A stretch of 64,000 nt of DNA from Hyphomonas sp. (GTDB taxonomy: Bacteria > Pseudomonadota > Alphaproteobacteria > Caulobacterales > Hyphomonadaceae). The stretch covers positions 1,054,001 through 1,118,000 of the forward strand of contig NZ_CP051230.1 in NCBI RefSeq assembly GCF_017792385.1. The letters run 5' to 3'. The notes under the pieces are model-generated. The model did no database searches. It was given only the letters and a program-made list of their open reading frames with translations, and was not told the origin of the DNA. A program made the position numbers and the translations under genes. Numbering within the stretch: position 1 is the first letter of the stretch; each line of letters begins with the position of its first letter. Positions 7,898 through 17,501 of this stretch are shown piece by piece.

Positions 7898-9829
7898 TCA
7901 AGGGCGAACGGGTTCGTACCAGATTGGGGAACTCCAGGCCCGTTCCTGGATCGTCCTATGCAAGGTCGGATTGGGCGGCGTGCCGTTCCGGATCGCGTCC
8001 CAAGTCGACCAGCGACAGGTAGGGTTCTCCAATATACGCACATAATAGAAGGCGCGCTGATCCGGCTTGAAGGTCGGATCTTGCCAGAGCGTGCGTAACG
8101 CTACATCCCCCTTGAACGGCGTGGGCTGACACGTGGCCAAATCTACAGTTGCCGCATTGTCGGGACAGCGGAAGGTCTCGGGATCGACCATACCTCCATC
8201 CGAGCAGGCGACGTCAAAGACCTGTTCGCGCGAGTGTCCGTCCTCGACCCATCCCTTGACGATCTGAGCCCGCTGAAGGAAGGCCGAGGACGGGTCCCGC
8301 AGGCTCCAGACGAAGAATGCGGGGACCTTGCCCGGCATGTGGACCAGATCCCCGCCCATGGGAACGCCGCGCGCATCCAGGAGGTCAATCCTGTCCGGCA
8401 CCGCGCCGGTTTCGTCTGCCAGGTCATATCCGGCGAAAAAGCGTACCTGGATCCGGGGACCCGTCGTCGCGAAAGTTTCCTTGCGCCGCAGGGCACGGAA
8501 GATCGCGTCGCGCGTGTTGGACTCCGCCCATACACCCACAAGGCCGGCTGAACTCCAGGATTGGTAGGGTTTGACCGCTTCGCGTGAATTCGGCGTGCCG
8601 TCCGGCCAGGTGTTCGCATGATCCGGCGGCACCGAGCTGCGCAATTCCGCCGTGCCGTCGACGACACCCGCCTTGGAGAAGTAATTGGCTTCTTCCACCG
8701 AACCCGGCGCGCTGTTGTGCGTGTCCGAAGAGCCAACAAAGCCGAACCGGAAAGGATTGAACCCCTCCGTTTCCTGCAGGACCAGCCCGTCTTTCAGGGC
8801 CTCGCGCACATAGCTGCCGTGGAAATTCGTGACATCGCCGTTCGACCCCACCCGCTTTTCCATCAGTTCGAAATCGGCCCATTCATCATTCGGCGACAGG
8901 ATGGGGTGGGTGTCGGACGTTCCCTTCACCTGGGTGATCTCGACCAGGGGCTCATTGCGCATGCGCAGGGCGGCATACTCGGCCGTCATCGGCTCATCAT
9001 TGCGCCGTTTCAGTTCGAACATGATGCCGTCCGAACCATTCGAATTGTGCGGAATGGCCAGCGCGTCCGCACCGGCATCTCGCCAAGCCTCCATCTTGCG
9101 CCAGAGGTCTTCCGGGTCTTCGGAATCGAGCGCTGCAAATGGAAACTCCGGCACGATGGCGGACCGGAACAGGACGTTCCTGTGCAGGTTCAGCCCGCCG
9201 GGCTCGGACGTGAACTCATAGCCGACAAAGGTCGTGAATTCTCCCGGCTGATTATAGCGCTCGGCCGCCTCCTGCACGAGTGTCCAGGCCCGGTCTACCA
9301 CGTCGGGGGCCATGAACCCGTCCGGCATGTCCTTGGCGCGATAGCGGGCCAGAACCCGAAAGAATGCCGCATTGGCTTCTGCCGGATCCTGACTGAAGAG
9401 GCCAGCCGCCAGAGGATCCTTCGAAAGCCGACGGGCCGGATCATTGGCCTCGCGCATGGCCCCGAGATACTCGGCATGATCGGTCACGGCCACAAAGTCG
9501 AGCGGCGGACCCGCAAGCCGCACGGACATGCCATTGGCATGGGTGATCGTCTCCCCGCGCGCGAACCGGTAGGCATCCTCCGGCAGGGTCCGCACATTGC
9601 CGAGATAGGCATCGAAGGACAGGCCCGTATGGACATGGAGATCCCCGAAATAGGCATTTCGTTCGGGATTAGACGGGGCATCAGGTTCGCTCGCACCCTG
9701 AACCTCAATCCCGCCCGGATTCTGCAGGCCAGGTTCGGCGCCTCCGCATGCTGTCAGTGCGAGAAACATCGCCTGACCGGCACACCATACCGTACAGCCA
9801 AAACGGGACGAAAATCCAATCCTTATCAT
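7898..9829 (-). CDS. DUF3604 lipoprotein
   Basis: This 643-residue protein has a signal with lipobox LTAC (MFLALTACGG, Cys28). It then matches the DUF3604 family throughout: YFGDLHVHTGLSFDAYLGNV near residue 60, FVAVTDHAEYLGAM, FTTFVGYEFTS, and GFVGSSDTHNSAPGSVEE. The DLHVHT, TDHAE and SDTH motifs resemble the metal ligands of PHP-type phosphoesterases, so a metal-dependent hydrolase is plausible, but the reaction is unproven. It appears to stand alone between the SH3 gene and tRNA-Ser. Confidence 0.92.
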   Translation of the reverse strand: MIRIGFSSRFGCTVWCAGQAMFLALTACGGAEPGLQNPGGIEVQGASEPDAPSNPERNAYFGDLHVHTGLSFDAYLGNVRTLPEDAYRFARGETITHANGMSVRLAGPPLDFVAVTDHAEYLGAMREANDPARRLSKDPLAAGLFSQDPAEANAAFFRVLARYRAKDMPDGFMAPDVVDRAWTLVQEAAERYNQPGEFTTFVGYEFTSEPGGLNLHRNVLFRSAIVPEFPFAALDSEDPEDLWRKMEAWRDAGADALAIPHNSNGSDGIMFELKRRNDEPMTAEYAALRMRNEPLVEITQVKGTSDTHPILSPNDEWADFELMEKRVGSNGDVTNFHGSYVREALKDGLVLQETEGFNPFRFGFVGSSDTHNSAPGSVEEANYFSKAGVVDGTAELRSSVPPDHANTWPDGTPNSREAVKPYQSWSSAGLVGVWAESNTRDAIFRALRRKETFATTGPRIQVRFFAGYDLADETGAVPDRIDLLDARGVPMGGDLVHMPGKVPAFFVWSLRDPSSAFLQRAQIVKGWVEDGHSREQVFDVACSDGGMVDPETFRCPDNAATVDLATCQPTPFKGDVALRTLWQDPTFKPDQRAFYYVRILENPTCRWSTWDAIRNGTPPNPTLHRTIQERAWSSPIWYEPVRP

Positions 9830-9923
9830 GCCGCAAACCTACCGGCGCGTCAGCGTGCATGTCTGTGCACGCGGCGCCCTTCGATTTGACGAGAGTCACG
9901 ACTGTCTTCGGAAAGAACTGAGC

Positions 9924-10013
9924 TGGCGGTGAGACAGGGATTCGAACCCTGGAGACTATTGCTAGCCTACACACTTTCCAGGCGTGCGCCTTCGACCACT
10001 CGGCCACCTCACC
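9924..10013 (-). tRNA. tRNA-Ser (GGA anticodon)
   Basis: Read on the minus strand this 90-base gene begins GGTGAGGTGGCCGAGTGGTC and ends TCTCACCGCCA. The seven-base acceptor stem pairs (one G-T), the T loop reads GGTTCGAATCC, the anticodon loop centres on CTGGAAA, and a long variable arm is present as expected for serine tRNA. The CCA end is encoded at 9924-9926. It decodes UCC and UCU codons. Confidence 0.95.
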
Positions 10014-10120
10014 GTGCTCAGCAGAGGGGAGCCAATAACCGAACCCCTGCAAGATCGCAAGACTGTGATTGCCGTTCCTGACAGCCGATCCCATATGGGC
10101 AGCAATACAGGAGTTCCACC

Positions 10121-10777
10121 ATGCTGTTCTCGAAGAAGCCACTCGCCCTGCCCGATGCCGACAGCGCCCTGCCCGGCCGGTCTGCCTCCATCCCGACCGC
10201 ACAGACCCATTATGTGTTCGGACGTGACCTGCAAGGGCCCGTGCCGCAGGGATTCGAGACAGCCGTGTTCGGGCTCGGTTGCTTCTGGGGAGCCGAACGC
10301 ATCTTCTGGCAGCAGGACGGTGTCTGGCTGACCCGTGTCGGCTATGCGGGCGGGATCACGCCGAACCCGACCTATGAGGAGGTGTGTTCCGGCGGGACCG
10401 GCCATACCGAGATCGTGGAAGTTGTTTTCGACCCGGCCGTGATCAGTTTTGCCGATCTCGTGAAACTGTTTCTGGAGAGCCATGATCCGACCCAGGGCAT
10501 GCGGCAGGGAAATGACATCGGCACGCAATACCGCTCTGCCATCTATACCCGCTCAGATGCCCAGGCCGCCACGGCCCGTGAAATGGTTGCGGCCTATGAG
10601 ACCGCGCTTGCGCAGAATGGACATGCGAGCCAGATCACGACAGAAATTGCACCATTGGATACGGTCTATCTGGCCGAGGACTATCACCAGCAATACCTGG
10701 CCAAGAATCCGAATGGCTATTGCGGCATTGGGGGGACGGGCGTGTCCTGCCCCATCGGACTGGGCGTGACATCCTGA
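10121..10777 (+). CDS. msrA: Peptide methionine sulfoxide reductase A
   Basis: MsrA reduces the S form of methionine sulfoxide in proteins, with thioredoxin as electron donor. The 218-residue protein has the catalytic Cys54 in GLGCFWGAERIF, the HDPTQGMRQGNDIGTQYRS signature, and two recycling cysteines (201 and 210) in the tail NGYCGIGGTGVSCPIG, as in the long E. coli-type enzyme. It stands alone between tRNA-Ser and a convergent membrane-protein gene. Confidence 0.97.
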   Translation: MLFSKKPLALPDADSALPGRSASIPTAQTHYVFGRDLQGPVPQGFETAVFGLGCFWGAERIFWQQDGVWLTRVGYAGGITPNPTYEEVCSGGTGHTEIVEVVFDPAVISFADLVKLFLESHDPTQGMRQGNDIGTQYRSAIYTRSDAQAATAREMVAAYETALAQNGHASQITTEIAPLDTVYLAEDYHQQYLAKNPNGYCGIGGTGVSCPIGLGVTS

Positions 10778-10793
10778 CGGCGGGCGAGCCTGC

Positions 10794-11858
10794 CTAGCTG
10801 CCGAAATTGACTGCGAAACGCTTGCGCGTCTCCAACAGGTTCTGCGCCTTGTACATGGCGTCGGACGCCGCTTGTGCCCGCTTGATCGTCGGATCGGCCT
10901 GAAGCGCCTCGATCACCTTTGACAGGTGCGACACGGCCTCTTCCACGGTCTTGCGGTCGAATTGTTTCGTGGCGCGTGCGAGCAGTGCCCGGCCAAGGTC
11001 CATATGCGCCTGGACGGCGCGGGCCGGGTCACCGTCCGGACGAATGTCCTGAAGGTGCAGGCGACGCAGCGCGACCACCTGTTCCAGCACTTCCAGATCG
11101 CCGGACTGTTCAGCCACATGGACCGAGGATGCACAGAAATCGGATTCGAGGCGGCTGCGCAATTCCAGTGAAAGGGCCGGAACATCTTCCAGCAATTCAG
11201 CGAGCGCCAGGGAGAGAAGCTTCATCTTCTCCGGTCGGAAGGATTGCGGATTTGCCAGGGCTGGCTGCAACTCCCGGGCTAGAAGATAGGCAGCGACACC
11301 GGGCATCCGTCCCCCAAGCTCGGCTTTTCTGGATGGCAGGCGCAGGCTGAAGGCACGAGCTTCCGCGGCAGTCAGGCCACCTCCCCGGCTGAGACCATGG
11401 ATCACGAAACCGTCCGGTCGACCCGTGCGGTCGGCCCACAGGATCATGTCGGCATTTGACACTTCGAGCCGCTTGCGTGCCCGCTGGAGGGCGCGGGTCT
11501 CCATGCCACCACGGATCGTACCTGTGCGAAACAGTTTCAGCGGGGCGCCGAAATTGAACTCGGAGAGATGGGCCTCGAGCGCCGACAGCAGCCACTTCCA
11601 GGCCCAGCCGCCGCCCCGCCCCGCTGGTCTGGCCACCAGCACGCGATAGCCGGGCGACTTGTCGTTGCGCGCGGCGCGGGCCCCGGAGGCATTCCGCACA
11701 GTCTTCACAAATGATCCGATCAGGCTCAACAACACTGCCGCCAGCACCAGCAGCAGAACAATCAGCATGACAAAGCCGAACGTGGCGAGGTCCGGCGCCC
11801 CCGCGACGTTCGATTCGATCCAGCGTTCGGCCGTTGCGATCCAGGCTTCCACGGGCAT
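10794..11858 (-). CDS. Membrane-anchored protein of unknown function
   Basis: A 354-residue protein with one strong transmembrane helix near the N-terminus (FVMLIVLLLVLAAVLLSLIGSFV, about 28-50). A basic linker and a large cytoplasmic part rich in helices follow. The last 120 residues resemble TPR or helical-hairpin repeats, for example HMDLGRALLARATKQFDRKTVEEAVSHLSKVIEALQ. The stretch PGYRVLVARPAGRGGGWAWKWLLSALE recalls nucleotide-sensor-like segments, but I cannot assign a family. It is divergent from gluQ and convergent with msrA. Confidence 0.65.
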   Translation of the reverse strand: MPVEAWIATAERWIESNVAGAPDLATFGFVMLIVLLLVLAAVLLSLIGSFVKTVRNASGARAARNDKSPGYRVLVARPAGRGGGWAWKWLLSALEAHLSEFNFGAPLKLFRTGTIRGGMETRALQRARKRLEVSNADMILWADRTGRPDGFVIHGLSRGGGLTAAEARAFSLRLPSRKAELGGRMPGVAAYLLARELQPALANPQSFRPEKMKLLSLALAELLEDVPALSLELRSRLESDFCASSVHVAEQSGDLEVLEQVVALRRLHLQDIRPDGDPARAVQAHMDLGRALLARATKQFDRKTVEEAVSHLSKVIEALQADPTIKRAQAASDAMYKAQNLLETRKRFAVNFGS

Positions 11859-11984
11859 TCAGGCAGACCTCCAGTCCGCCCTTGCGATACGGTCCCTGCC
11901 TTTTGCTTGCAACAGCTAAACGCTGTTCAGAGCCCTGCGTGAATGGTTAGATCACGCAACAGGCGAAGGGATCAGGGAGGCCGG

Positions 11985-12839
11985 ATGGGCGCCGGGAAGT
12001 TTGTCACACGGTTCGCGCCGTCACCGACGGGACACCTGCATCTGGGCCATGCCTGTTCCGCCTTTCACGTCTGGGACACGGCGCGCACGCATGAGGGTAC
12101 GGTGCTGCTGCGCATCGAGGACATTGACCAGAAGCGGTGCCGCCCGGAATACGAGACTTCCATTGTGGAGGACCTTGCCTGGTTGGGTCTCGACTGGCGC
12201 CCCCCCCTTCGCCGGCAATCTGAGCATTTCGCGGAGTATGAGGCGGCACTCGACTCCCTGCGTGCGCGCGGACTGGTGTATCGCTGTTTCAAGACCCGGC
12301 GCGAGATCGCGGCCGCCCTGCCCGCAGGAGCCAGTCCGGATACGGCTGGCTTCACCAGCCGCCCCCTGCCCCCCTCCCGTGAACAGGAATTGCTGGACCG
12401 GGGGCAGGCCTTTGCCTGGCGCTTGTCGCTTGCCGAGGCCCGGTCGCAACTTGGCGCACGCTATGACCGGCTCGGCTATGCTGTGTTCGGTCGGGATGGC
12501 GAACGCTTCACCCTGGCTGACCCTGCGCCGTTCGGAGATGTGGTGCTGGCCCGCAAGGACACGCCGACCAGCTATCATCTGGCCTGCTGCCATGATGACG
12601 CGTTGCAGGGCGTGACGCATGTCATTCGCGGCGAAGACATCAGGGACATGACGGCCATCCATGTTCTGCTGCAGGCATTGATGGATTGGCCTCAGCCCCT
12701 TTATGCCTTTCATCCGCTCGTTTTGGGGGCAGATGGCAAGAAATTGTCCAAACGGGCCGGGGATCGGGGATTGCGCGTCTGGCGCGAAGACGGCAAGACG
12801 CCGGAAGACATTCGCGCCATGACAGGCTTTCTTCCATGA
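11985..12839 (+). CDS. gluQ: Glutamyl-Q tRNA(Asp) synthetase
   Basis: GluQRS activates glutamate and attaches it to the queuosine base of tRNA(Asp). The 284-residue protein is a trimmed GluRS catalytic core. It has FVTRFAPSPTGHLHLGHA with the HIGH-type motif at about 18-22 and GKKLSKRAGD as the KMSKS-type loop near the C-terminus, and it has no anticodon-binding domain, which separates it from GltX. The ATG at 11985 places the first strand correctly. Its stop overlaps the next gene as ATGA. Confidence 0.93.
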   Translation: MGAGKFVTRFAPSPTGHLHLGHACSAFHVWDTARTHEGTVLLRIEDIDQKRCRPEYETSIVEDLAWLGLDWRPPLRRQSEHFAEYEAALDSLRARGLVYRCFKTRREIAAALPAGASPDTAGFTSRPLPPSREQELLDRGQAFAWRLSLAEARSQLGARYDRLGYAVFGRDGERFTLADPAPFGDVVLARKDTPTSYHLACCHDDALQGVTHVIRGEDIRDMTAIHVLLQALMDWPQPLYAFHPLVLGADGKKLSKRAGDRGLRVWREDGKTPEDIRAMTGFLP

Positions 12840-13738
12840 CATCATCCGATATTTCACTGCCGGCCCGCCGGGAATGGCTCGGCGTGCTGATGCTGGCCGG
12901 CGGCGCGGTCGCCATCGGTTTTGCTCCGATCGGCCTGCGTCTCGGCCTCGACGATCTGGGTCCGCAGGCGATCGCCTTCTGGCGCTACACATTTGCATTG
13001 CCGGTACTGACCGCGCTGGTCCTGCTGGTCGAGCGCCGGGCACCCCGCAAGCCCAACATCTATGTCATTCTGGCAGGCATCTGCTTTGCCGTGGACATCG
13101 GCTTCTGGCACTGGGCTCTGACCCTGACCAGCGTATCGAATGCCACGTTTATCGTGAATCTCGGCAATGTCTGTGTCGGATTCCTGGCTTGGCTGTTCCT
13201 GAAGGAACGCCCTGCGCCCATCTGGTTCTTTGCCGTTCTTCTCGCCATCGGCGGCGCCTCTGCCCTGTCACTGGGTGGCACCGCGGAGGGTGGCGCCAGC
13301 TTCGCCGGAGACCAGATCGCCATCGTGGCCGCCATCAGCGTGTCAGGCTATTTCCTCTGTTCGAAACTGGCGCGGCGCACGCTGAACGGTCTTGAGACCC
13401 TGTTCTGGCTGACGCTTGTGGAAGTCATTGTCGGCGCGGGCATGGTTATGGCCTTCGGGGAATCCTTCCTGCCGGAGGATCTGTCCGGATTTGCCGTGCC
13501 GCTCTTCCTTGGCATCGTGATCCATGTTGTCGGCCAGGGCCTGATCATTACCGGCCTTGGCAGCACGCCCACTTCGATTGCGGGCGTGATCATCCTGATC
13601 CAGCCGGTCATGGCCGCTGCGATTTCGTGGCAATTGTTCAATGAACCGCTGACCACCCTGCAGGCTGCGGGCGGCATGCTGATCCTTGTGGCGGTCTGGC
13701 TGGCCCAGCGGGGCCACAAGGTGGAGCCGATCGACTGA
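12836..13738 (+). CDS. EamA/DMT family transporter
   Basis: This 300-residue protein has about ten hydrophobic helices in two EamA halves, for example LMLAGGAVAIGFAPIGLRL at the start and TSIAGVIILIQPVMAAAISWQLFNEPLTTLQAAGGMLILVAV at the end, with the family's glutamate or asparagine-proline turn. Members export amino acids, nucleosides or drugs, and the substrate is unknown. It begins within the gluQ stop codon (ATGA overlap) and is probably translated in coupling with it. Confidence 0.9.
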   Translation: MTSSDISLPARREWLGVLMLAGGAVAIGFAPIGLRLGLDDLGPQAIAFWRYTFALPVLTALVLLVERRAPRKPNIYVILAGICFAVDIGFWHWALTLTSVSNATFIVNLGNVCVGFLAWLFLKERPAPIWFFAVLLAIGGASALSLGGTAEGGASFAGDQIAIVAAISVSGYFLCSKLARRTLNGLETLFWLTLVEVIVGAGMVMAFGESFLPEDLSGFAVPLFLGIVIHVVGQGLIITGLGSTPTSIAGVIILIQPVMAAAISWQLFNEPLTTLQAAGGMLILVAVWLAQRGHKVEPID

Positions 13739-13803
13739 CTGAAGCACCAGTGTCACGAACACAGTCTATGCCGCCCCGAGACCAGAACTTCCGGAGATTT
13801 TCC

Positions 13804-15366
13804 ATGCGTGTTCCTGCCATATCGTTCGTTTCGCTGGTGATGCTTGCTGCCACAGCTTGTTCTGCGCCATCCGACATGGCGGATGCGCAGGACGATGCTC
13901 CGGCCCGCACGGCCGTGACGCCGATCCAGTCCGAGGATACCTATTACAGATCGGCCGCAAGTGCGGTGGACACCCGGGTCCGCCAGCGCGGCGTGACCCC
14001 CGCAAAAAATGTCATCCTGTTCGTGGGTGACGGCATGAGCATTCCAACCATCACGGCCGCCCGCATCTATGCCGGCCAGAAGCGCGGCCTTGATGGCGAA
14101 TCCTATCGGCTTACGATGGAAACCCTGCCGTCCATGGCCCTGTCCAAGACCTACAGCCATGATTTTCAGGTGGCCGATTCCGCCTCCACCGCCACGGCCA
14201 TGGTGACCGGATCGAAAACCAATTCCCGCATGCTGGGTGTGTTGCAGGGCGCCCGCTTCAACAATTGCGCCAGCATTGACGGCAACACGGCCGACACGCT
14301 GTTCGAACTGGCTGAACGGGCCGGTCTCGCCACCGGTATCGTCTCGACCGCGCGTCTTACCCATGCCACGCCCGCATCCACTTTCGCAAAGTCCCCAAGC
14401 CGCGACTGGGAAGACGATGCCAATCTCAAGGATGGCGACGCCGGGGCCTGCAAGGATATTGCCCGCCAGTTCATCGAATGGCCTGAAGGTGACGGCTTCG
14501 AAATCGCCATGGGCGGTGGTCGTGCAAGCTTTACTCCCACGAGCCAGACCGATGTCGAAGACGGGAACCGCACCGGCAACCGCGAAGACGGCCGCGACCT
14601 GACCGCGGAATGGTCGGACATGTCCGATCAGCATGTCTATCTCTCCGACAAGGCCGGCTTCGACGCCGTGGACTTCAACACCGACATTCGGGTGCTTGGC
14701 CTGTTTGAACCGTCCCACATGAAATTTGCCATCGACCGCGCCGAAGACGCCGCAGGCGAACCCTCGCTGATCGATCTGACCCGGGCGGCCATCACACGCC
14801 TGTCGCGCAATGAAGACGGCTTTGTGCTGATGGTTGAAGGTGGCCGCATCGATCATGGCCATCATGGCGTCAGCGCCATCCGGGCCCTGGATGAGACCGA
14901 CGAGTTCGACCAGGCTGTCGCCGCCGCGCTGGAAATGACGAATGCCGATGAAACCCTGATCATCGTCACTGCCGACCATTCCCATACGATGACGATTTCC
15001 GGCTATCCGAAACGCGGCAATCCGATCCTCGGCAAGGTCGTCAGCGGGCTGGAGAACGCGCCAATGAACGCGCAGGATGGAAAACCCTATACCACGCTGT
15101 CCTATGCCAGCGGCATGACCGCCTGCCGCCTTGCAGACGGCCAGCAGGATTGTGTGCGTGAAGACCTGTCCGAGGTCGACACGACCGACAAGGATTTCCA
15201 GCAACCCTCACTCGTCTTCATGTGGTCGGAGACGCATGGTGGAGACGATGTGGCCATCTTCGCCACAGGCCCCGGTTCGGAACTGGTGTCCGGCGTGATG
15301 GAGCAGAACGAGATCTTCCACGTCATGGGCCGGGCGTCCGGCCTCGTCGCGGCCCCGGCCGAGTAG
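13804..15366 (+). CDS. Alkaline phosphatase, lipoprotein type
   Basis: A 520-residue protein with a signal and lipobox (VMLAATACS, Cys19). The alkaline phosphatase superfamily features follow: metal-binding Asp76 in NVILFVGDGMSIPT, the phosphorylated serine in VADSASTATAMVTG (Ser126), MVEGGRIDHGHH, and VTADHSHT. It probably removes phosphate from periplasmic phosphomonoesters using two zinc ions and one magnesium ion. The ATG at 13804 is chosen because it starts the signal peptide. No pho-box-like sequence was identified upstream, so phosphate control is not shown. Confidence 0.93.
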   Translation: MRVPAISFVSLVMLAATACSAPSDMADAQDDAPARTAVTPIQSEDTYYRSAASAVDTRVRQRGVTPAKNVILFVGDGMSIPTITAARIYAGQKRGLDGESYRLTMETLPSMALSKTYSHDFQVADSASTATAMVTGSKTNSRMLGVLQGARFNNCASIDGNTADTLFELAERAGLATGIVSTARLTHATPASTFAKSPSRDWEDDANLKDGDAGACKDIARQFIEWPEGDGFEIAMGGGRASFTPTSQTDVEDGNRTGNREDGRDLTAEWSDMSDQHVYLSDKAGFDAVDFNTDIRVLGLFEPSHMKFAIDRAEDAAGEPSLIDLTRAAITRLSRNEDGFVLMVEGGRIDHGHHGVSAIRALDETDEFDQAVAAALEMTNADETLIIVTADHSHTMTISGYPKRGNPILGKVVSGLENAPMNAQDGKPYTTLSYASGMTACRLADGQQDCVREDLSEVDTTDKDFQQPSLVFMWSETHGGDDVAIFATGPGSELVSGVMEQNEIFHVMGRASGLVAAPAE

Positions 15367-15473
15367 GCTGCCGTCGCGTCGGGCCTGTTCAGAAGGGGCT
15401 TTCTGGGGAACACTTCCGGTTCACCGGTCATTTGCGCCACAAAGAGCGTGGAGGCCGGCCAGAGGAGGAACCC

Positions 15474-16574
15474 ATGAAGGCTGCTGTCATGCGCGCACCA
15501 AATGCGCCGCTATCCATCGAGGACGTCACCATTTCCAAACCCGGCCCGCGCGAAGTGCTGGTCAGGTTGAAAGCCGTTGGCGTCTGTCATTCGGACGTGC
15601 ATTTCTGGGACGGGAATTTCCCGGCCGAACTGCCGGTCATACTCGGCCATGAGAGCGCAGGCGTGGTCGAGGAAGTCGGTTCCATGGTCTCTGCGGTGAA
15701 GCCGGGCGATCACGTCATCTCCATCCTGTCGCCCTTTTGCGGTACGTGCGAGTATTGCCTGACGGGCCACATGTCTGTTTGCCATACGGTGAACCGGGAC
15801 CAGTTCCAGCGCCAGCCGACCGAGGCCCCTCGCCTTTCAATCAAGGGCGAGAAGGTTGGCCAATTCCTGAACCTGTCCTCTTTCGCCGAACAGATTCTGG
15901 TGCACGAGAATGCGCTCTGCGCGGTCGACAAGGACATGCCAATGGACAAGGCCTGCCTGATCGGCTGCGGCGTGATCACCGGCGTCGGTTCGGTTTTCCA
16001 TTCGGCCAAGGTGGAGCCCGGATCGACCGTAGCGGTGCTAGGCTGCGGAGGCGTGGGCCTTGCTGCGATCAATGGCGCAGCAATCGCCGGAGCCAGCCGC
16101 ATCATCGCGGTGGACCTGTCTGACGAGAAACTCCAGATGGCGGTCCGTTTCGGAGCAACAGATACGGTCAATCCCGGCAAGGTGGACGCCATTGAAGCCG
16201 TCAAGGAGCTGACACATGGCGGCGTCCATTATTCGTTTGAATGCGTCGGTCTGAAACAGACAGCGGAACAGGCCTATCACATGTTGCGCCCGCGCGGCGT
16301 CGCCACGGTGATCGGCATGATCACGCCGGGAGTGAACATCGAAGTGCCCGGTATCGAATTGCTGGTCACGGAGAAACGCCTGCAAGGTGCGGTCATGGGC
16401 TCCAACCGGTTCCGGGTGGACTTCCCGCGCCTGATCGACCTCTACAAGCAGGGCAAGCTGCACCTTGACGATCTTGTCTCTGACCGGATCGGTTTGGATG
16501 GCATTACGGGCGCCCTGCAAAACCTGAAGGACAACAAGGGGTCGGTCGCCCGACAGGTCGTCGTGTTCGACTAG
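15474..16574 (+). CDS. Zinc-dependent alcohol dehydrogenase (class III-like)
   Basis: A 366-residue medium-chain dehydrogenase. It has the catalytic zinc ligand Cys38 in GVCHSDVHFWDG, the GHESAGVVEEVG motif, the four structural-zinc cysteines in CGTCEYCLTGHMSVC, and the NAD-binding GCGGVGLAAI loop. Its closest group by pattern is the Zn-ADH/formaldehyde dehydrogenase-like branch, but the substrate is not known. The start is fixed by a strong AGAGGAGGAA just upstream, so the longer frame from 15222 is a shadow of the phosphatase gene. Confidence 0.93.
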   Translation: MKAAVMRAPNAPLSIEDVTISKPGPREVLVRLKAVGVCHSDVHFWDGNFPAELPVILGHESAGVVEEVGSMVSAVKPGDHVISILSPFCGTCEYCLTGHMSVCHTVNRDQFQRQPTEAPRLSIKGEKVGQFLNLSSFAEQILVHENALCAVDKDMPMDKACLIGCGVITGVGSVFHSAKVEPGSTVAVLGCGGVGLAAINGAAIAGASRIIAVDLSDEKLQMAVRFGATDTVNPGKVDAIEAVKELTHGGVHYSFECVGLKQTAEQAYHMLRPRGVATVIGMITPGVNIEVPGIELLVTEKRLQGAVMGSNRFRVDFPRLIDLYKQGKLHLDDLVSDRIGLDGITGALQNLKDNKGSVARQVVVFD

Positions 16575-16663
16575 CTGCGCCCTACGCGTCGGAACCACTG
16601 CACGTTTTCGACATTTCCTCTCCAGCCGGACAGACTCATTCCACCCCGGCTGGAGGCACGACA

Positions 16664-16909
16664 ATGCTCGAATCGCTCGAATGGATCGCCATGGGCACAG
16701 GAATATGTGCCGCCATCATGATCTCGGCGGATCTCGGCCGGAAGATCACGGGCACGGCCTTTGTGATCTTCGCCATATCGTCAACAGCCTGGGTGGCCAT
16801 TGGAGTCGCCGAGAACGAGCCGCCCCTGCTCTACCAGAATCTCGTCCTGACCGTGATCAATTGTATCGGCATCTATCGCTGGCTGATCCTGAAAAAGGAG
16901 TCCGGCTAG
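16664..16909 (+). CDS. Small membrane protein
   Basis: An 81-residue protein with about three hydrophobic helices: WIAMGTGICAAIMISADL, ITGTAFVIFAISSTAWVAIG and LYQNLVLTVINCIGIYRWLI. The layout, with a charged RK pair after helix 1 and a final IYRWL, resembles small SemiSWEET- or PnuC-like half-transporters, but no family is certain. It ends with a TAG that overlaps the convergent stop of the SRPBCC gene at CTAG. It probably sits in the inner membrane. Confidence 0.7.
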   Translation: MLESLEWIAMGTGICAAIMISADLGRKITGTAFVIFAISSTAWVAIGVAENEPPLLYQNLVLTVINCIGIYRWLILKKESG

Positions 16910-17400
16910 ACCCCAAATCGGGCCGGATTGTCCCGGATCAGGGCTTCGAGTTTCGGCATGCCCTCCCGGATTCCCTTCGCCAACTGGTTCGACACAATCC
17001 CGCCGAGGACCAGCGGCGCGCTGGCCTTGCCGGCCCAGTGGAGTTCACAGCCGCCATCCGTCTCGATGACGCGATAGTCCTCGATCGCCGCTGAAACCGG
17101 CAGTGTGGACTTGTCGAAATAGAAGGCCATCCGCTTGCCGTCTTCCCATGCGAAGAAAACTTCCTCCACGCGCTGGTCTCCGATCTCGACAGTGCGCGTC
17201 GTGCCGACGCCGAACGGCTCCGGGCTGGTCCAGATTACCTTCGTGATGGGCAGCCACTCCGTCCACGCATCGGCGTCCAGCAGCGCCGCCCAGACGGCAC
17301 TGGCCGGAAACGGAAACGCATGCGATGCGCGGAGCTTCGGCTTGACGGTCGAGAGATAGTCCTCTCCCACCGCCTTGTGTTGCTTGACTGCCTTGGCCAT
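16906..17400 (-). CDS. SRPBCC family protein
   Basis: A 164-residue protein with the START/Bet v1-type fold: FPFPASAVWAALLDADAWTEWLP is the first helix-strand unit, VGTTRTVEIGDQRVEEVFFAWEDGKRMAFYF is the central sheet, and the last 35 residues form the long C-terminal helix. Members bind hydrophobic ligands or act as cyclases or stress proteins. The substrate is unknown. It has an ATG eight codons inside the longer frame, which better fits the fold. It is convergent with the small membrane-protein gene. Confidence 0.85.
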   Translation of the reverse strand: MAKAVKQHKAVGEDYLSTVKPKLRASHAFPFPASAVWAALLDADAWTEWLPITKVIWTSPEPFGVGTTRTVEIGDQRVEEVFFAWEDGKRMAFYFDKSTLPVSAAIEDYRVIETDGGCELHWAGKASAPLVLGGIVSNQLAKGIREGMPKLEALIRDNPARFGV

Positions 17401-17501
17401 CGGGCCCTCCCCTGTCTTCATTTGTGTTTGAGACAGGATGAGAGGGATGAAGCGCCTGTGTCAAACCGTGCCGCCACGGCACAGCTCAACAAACGGCACG
17501 C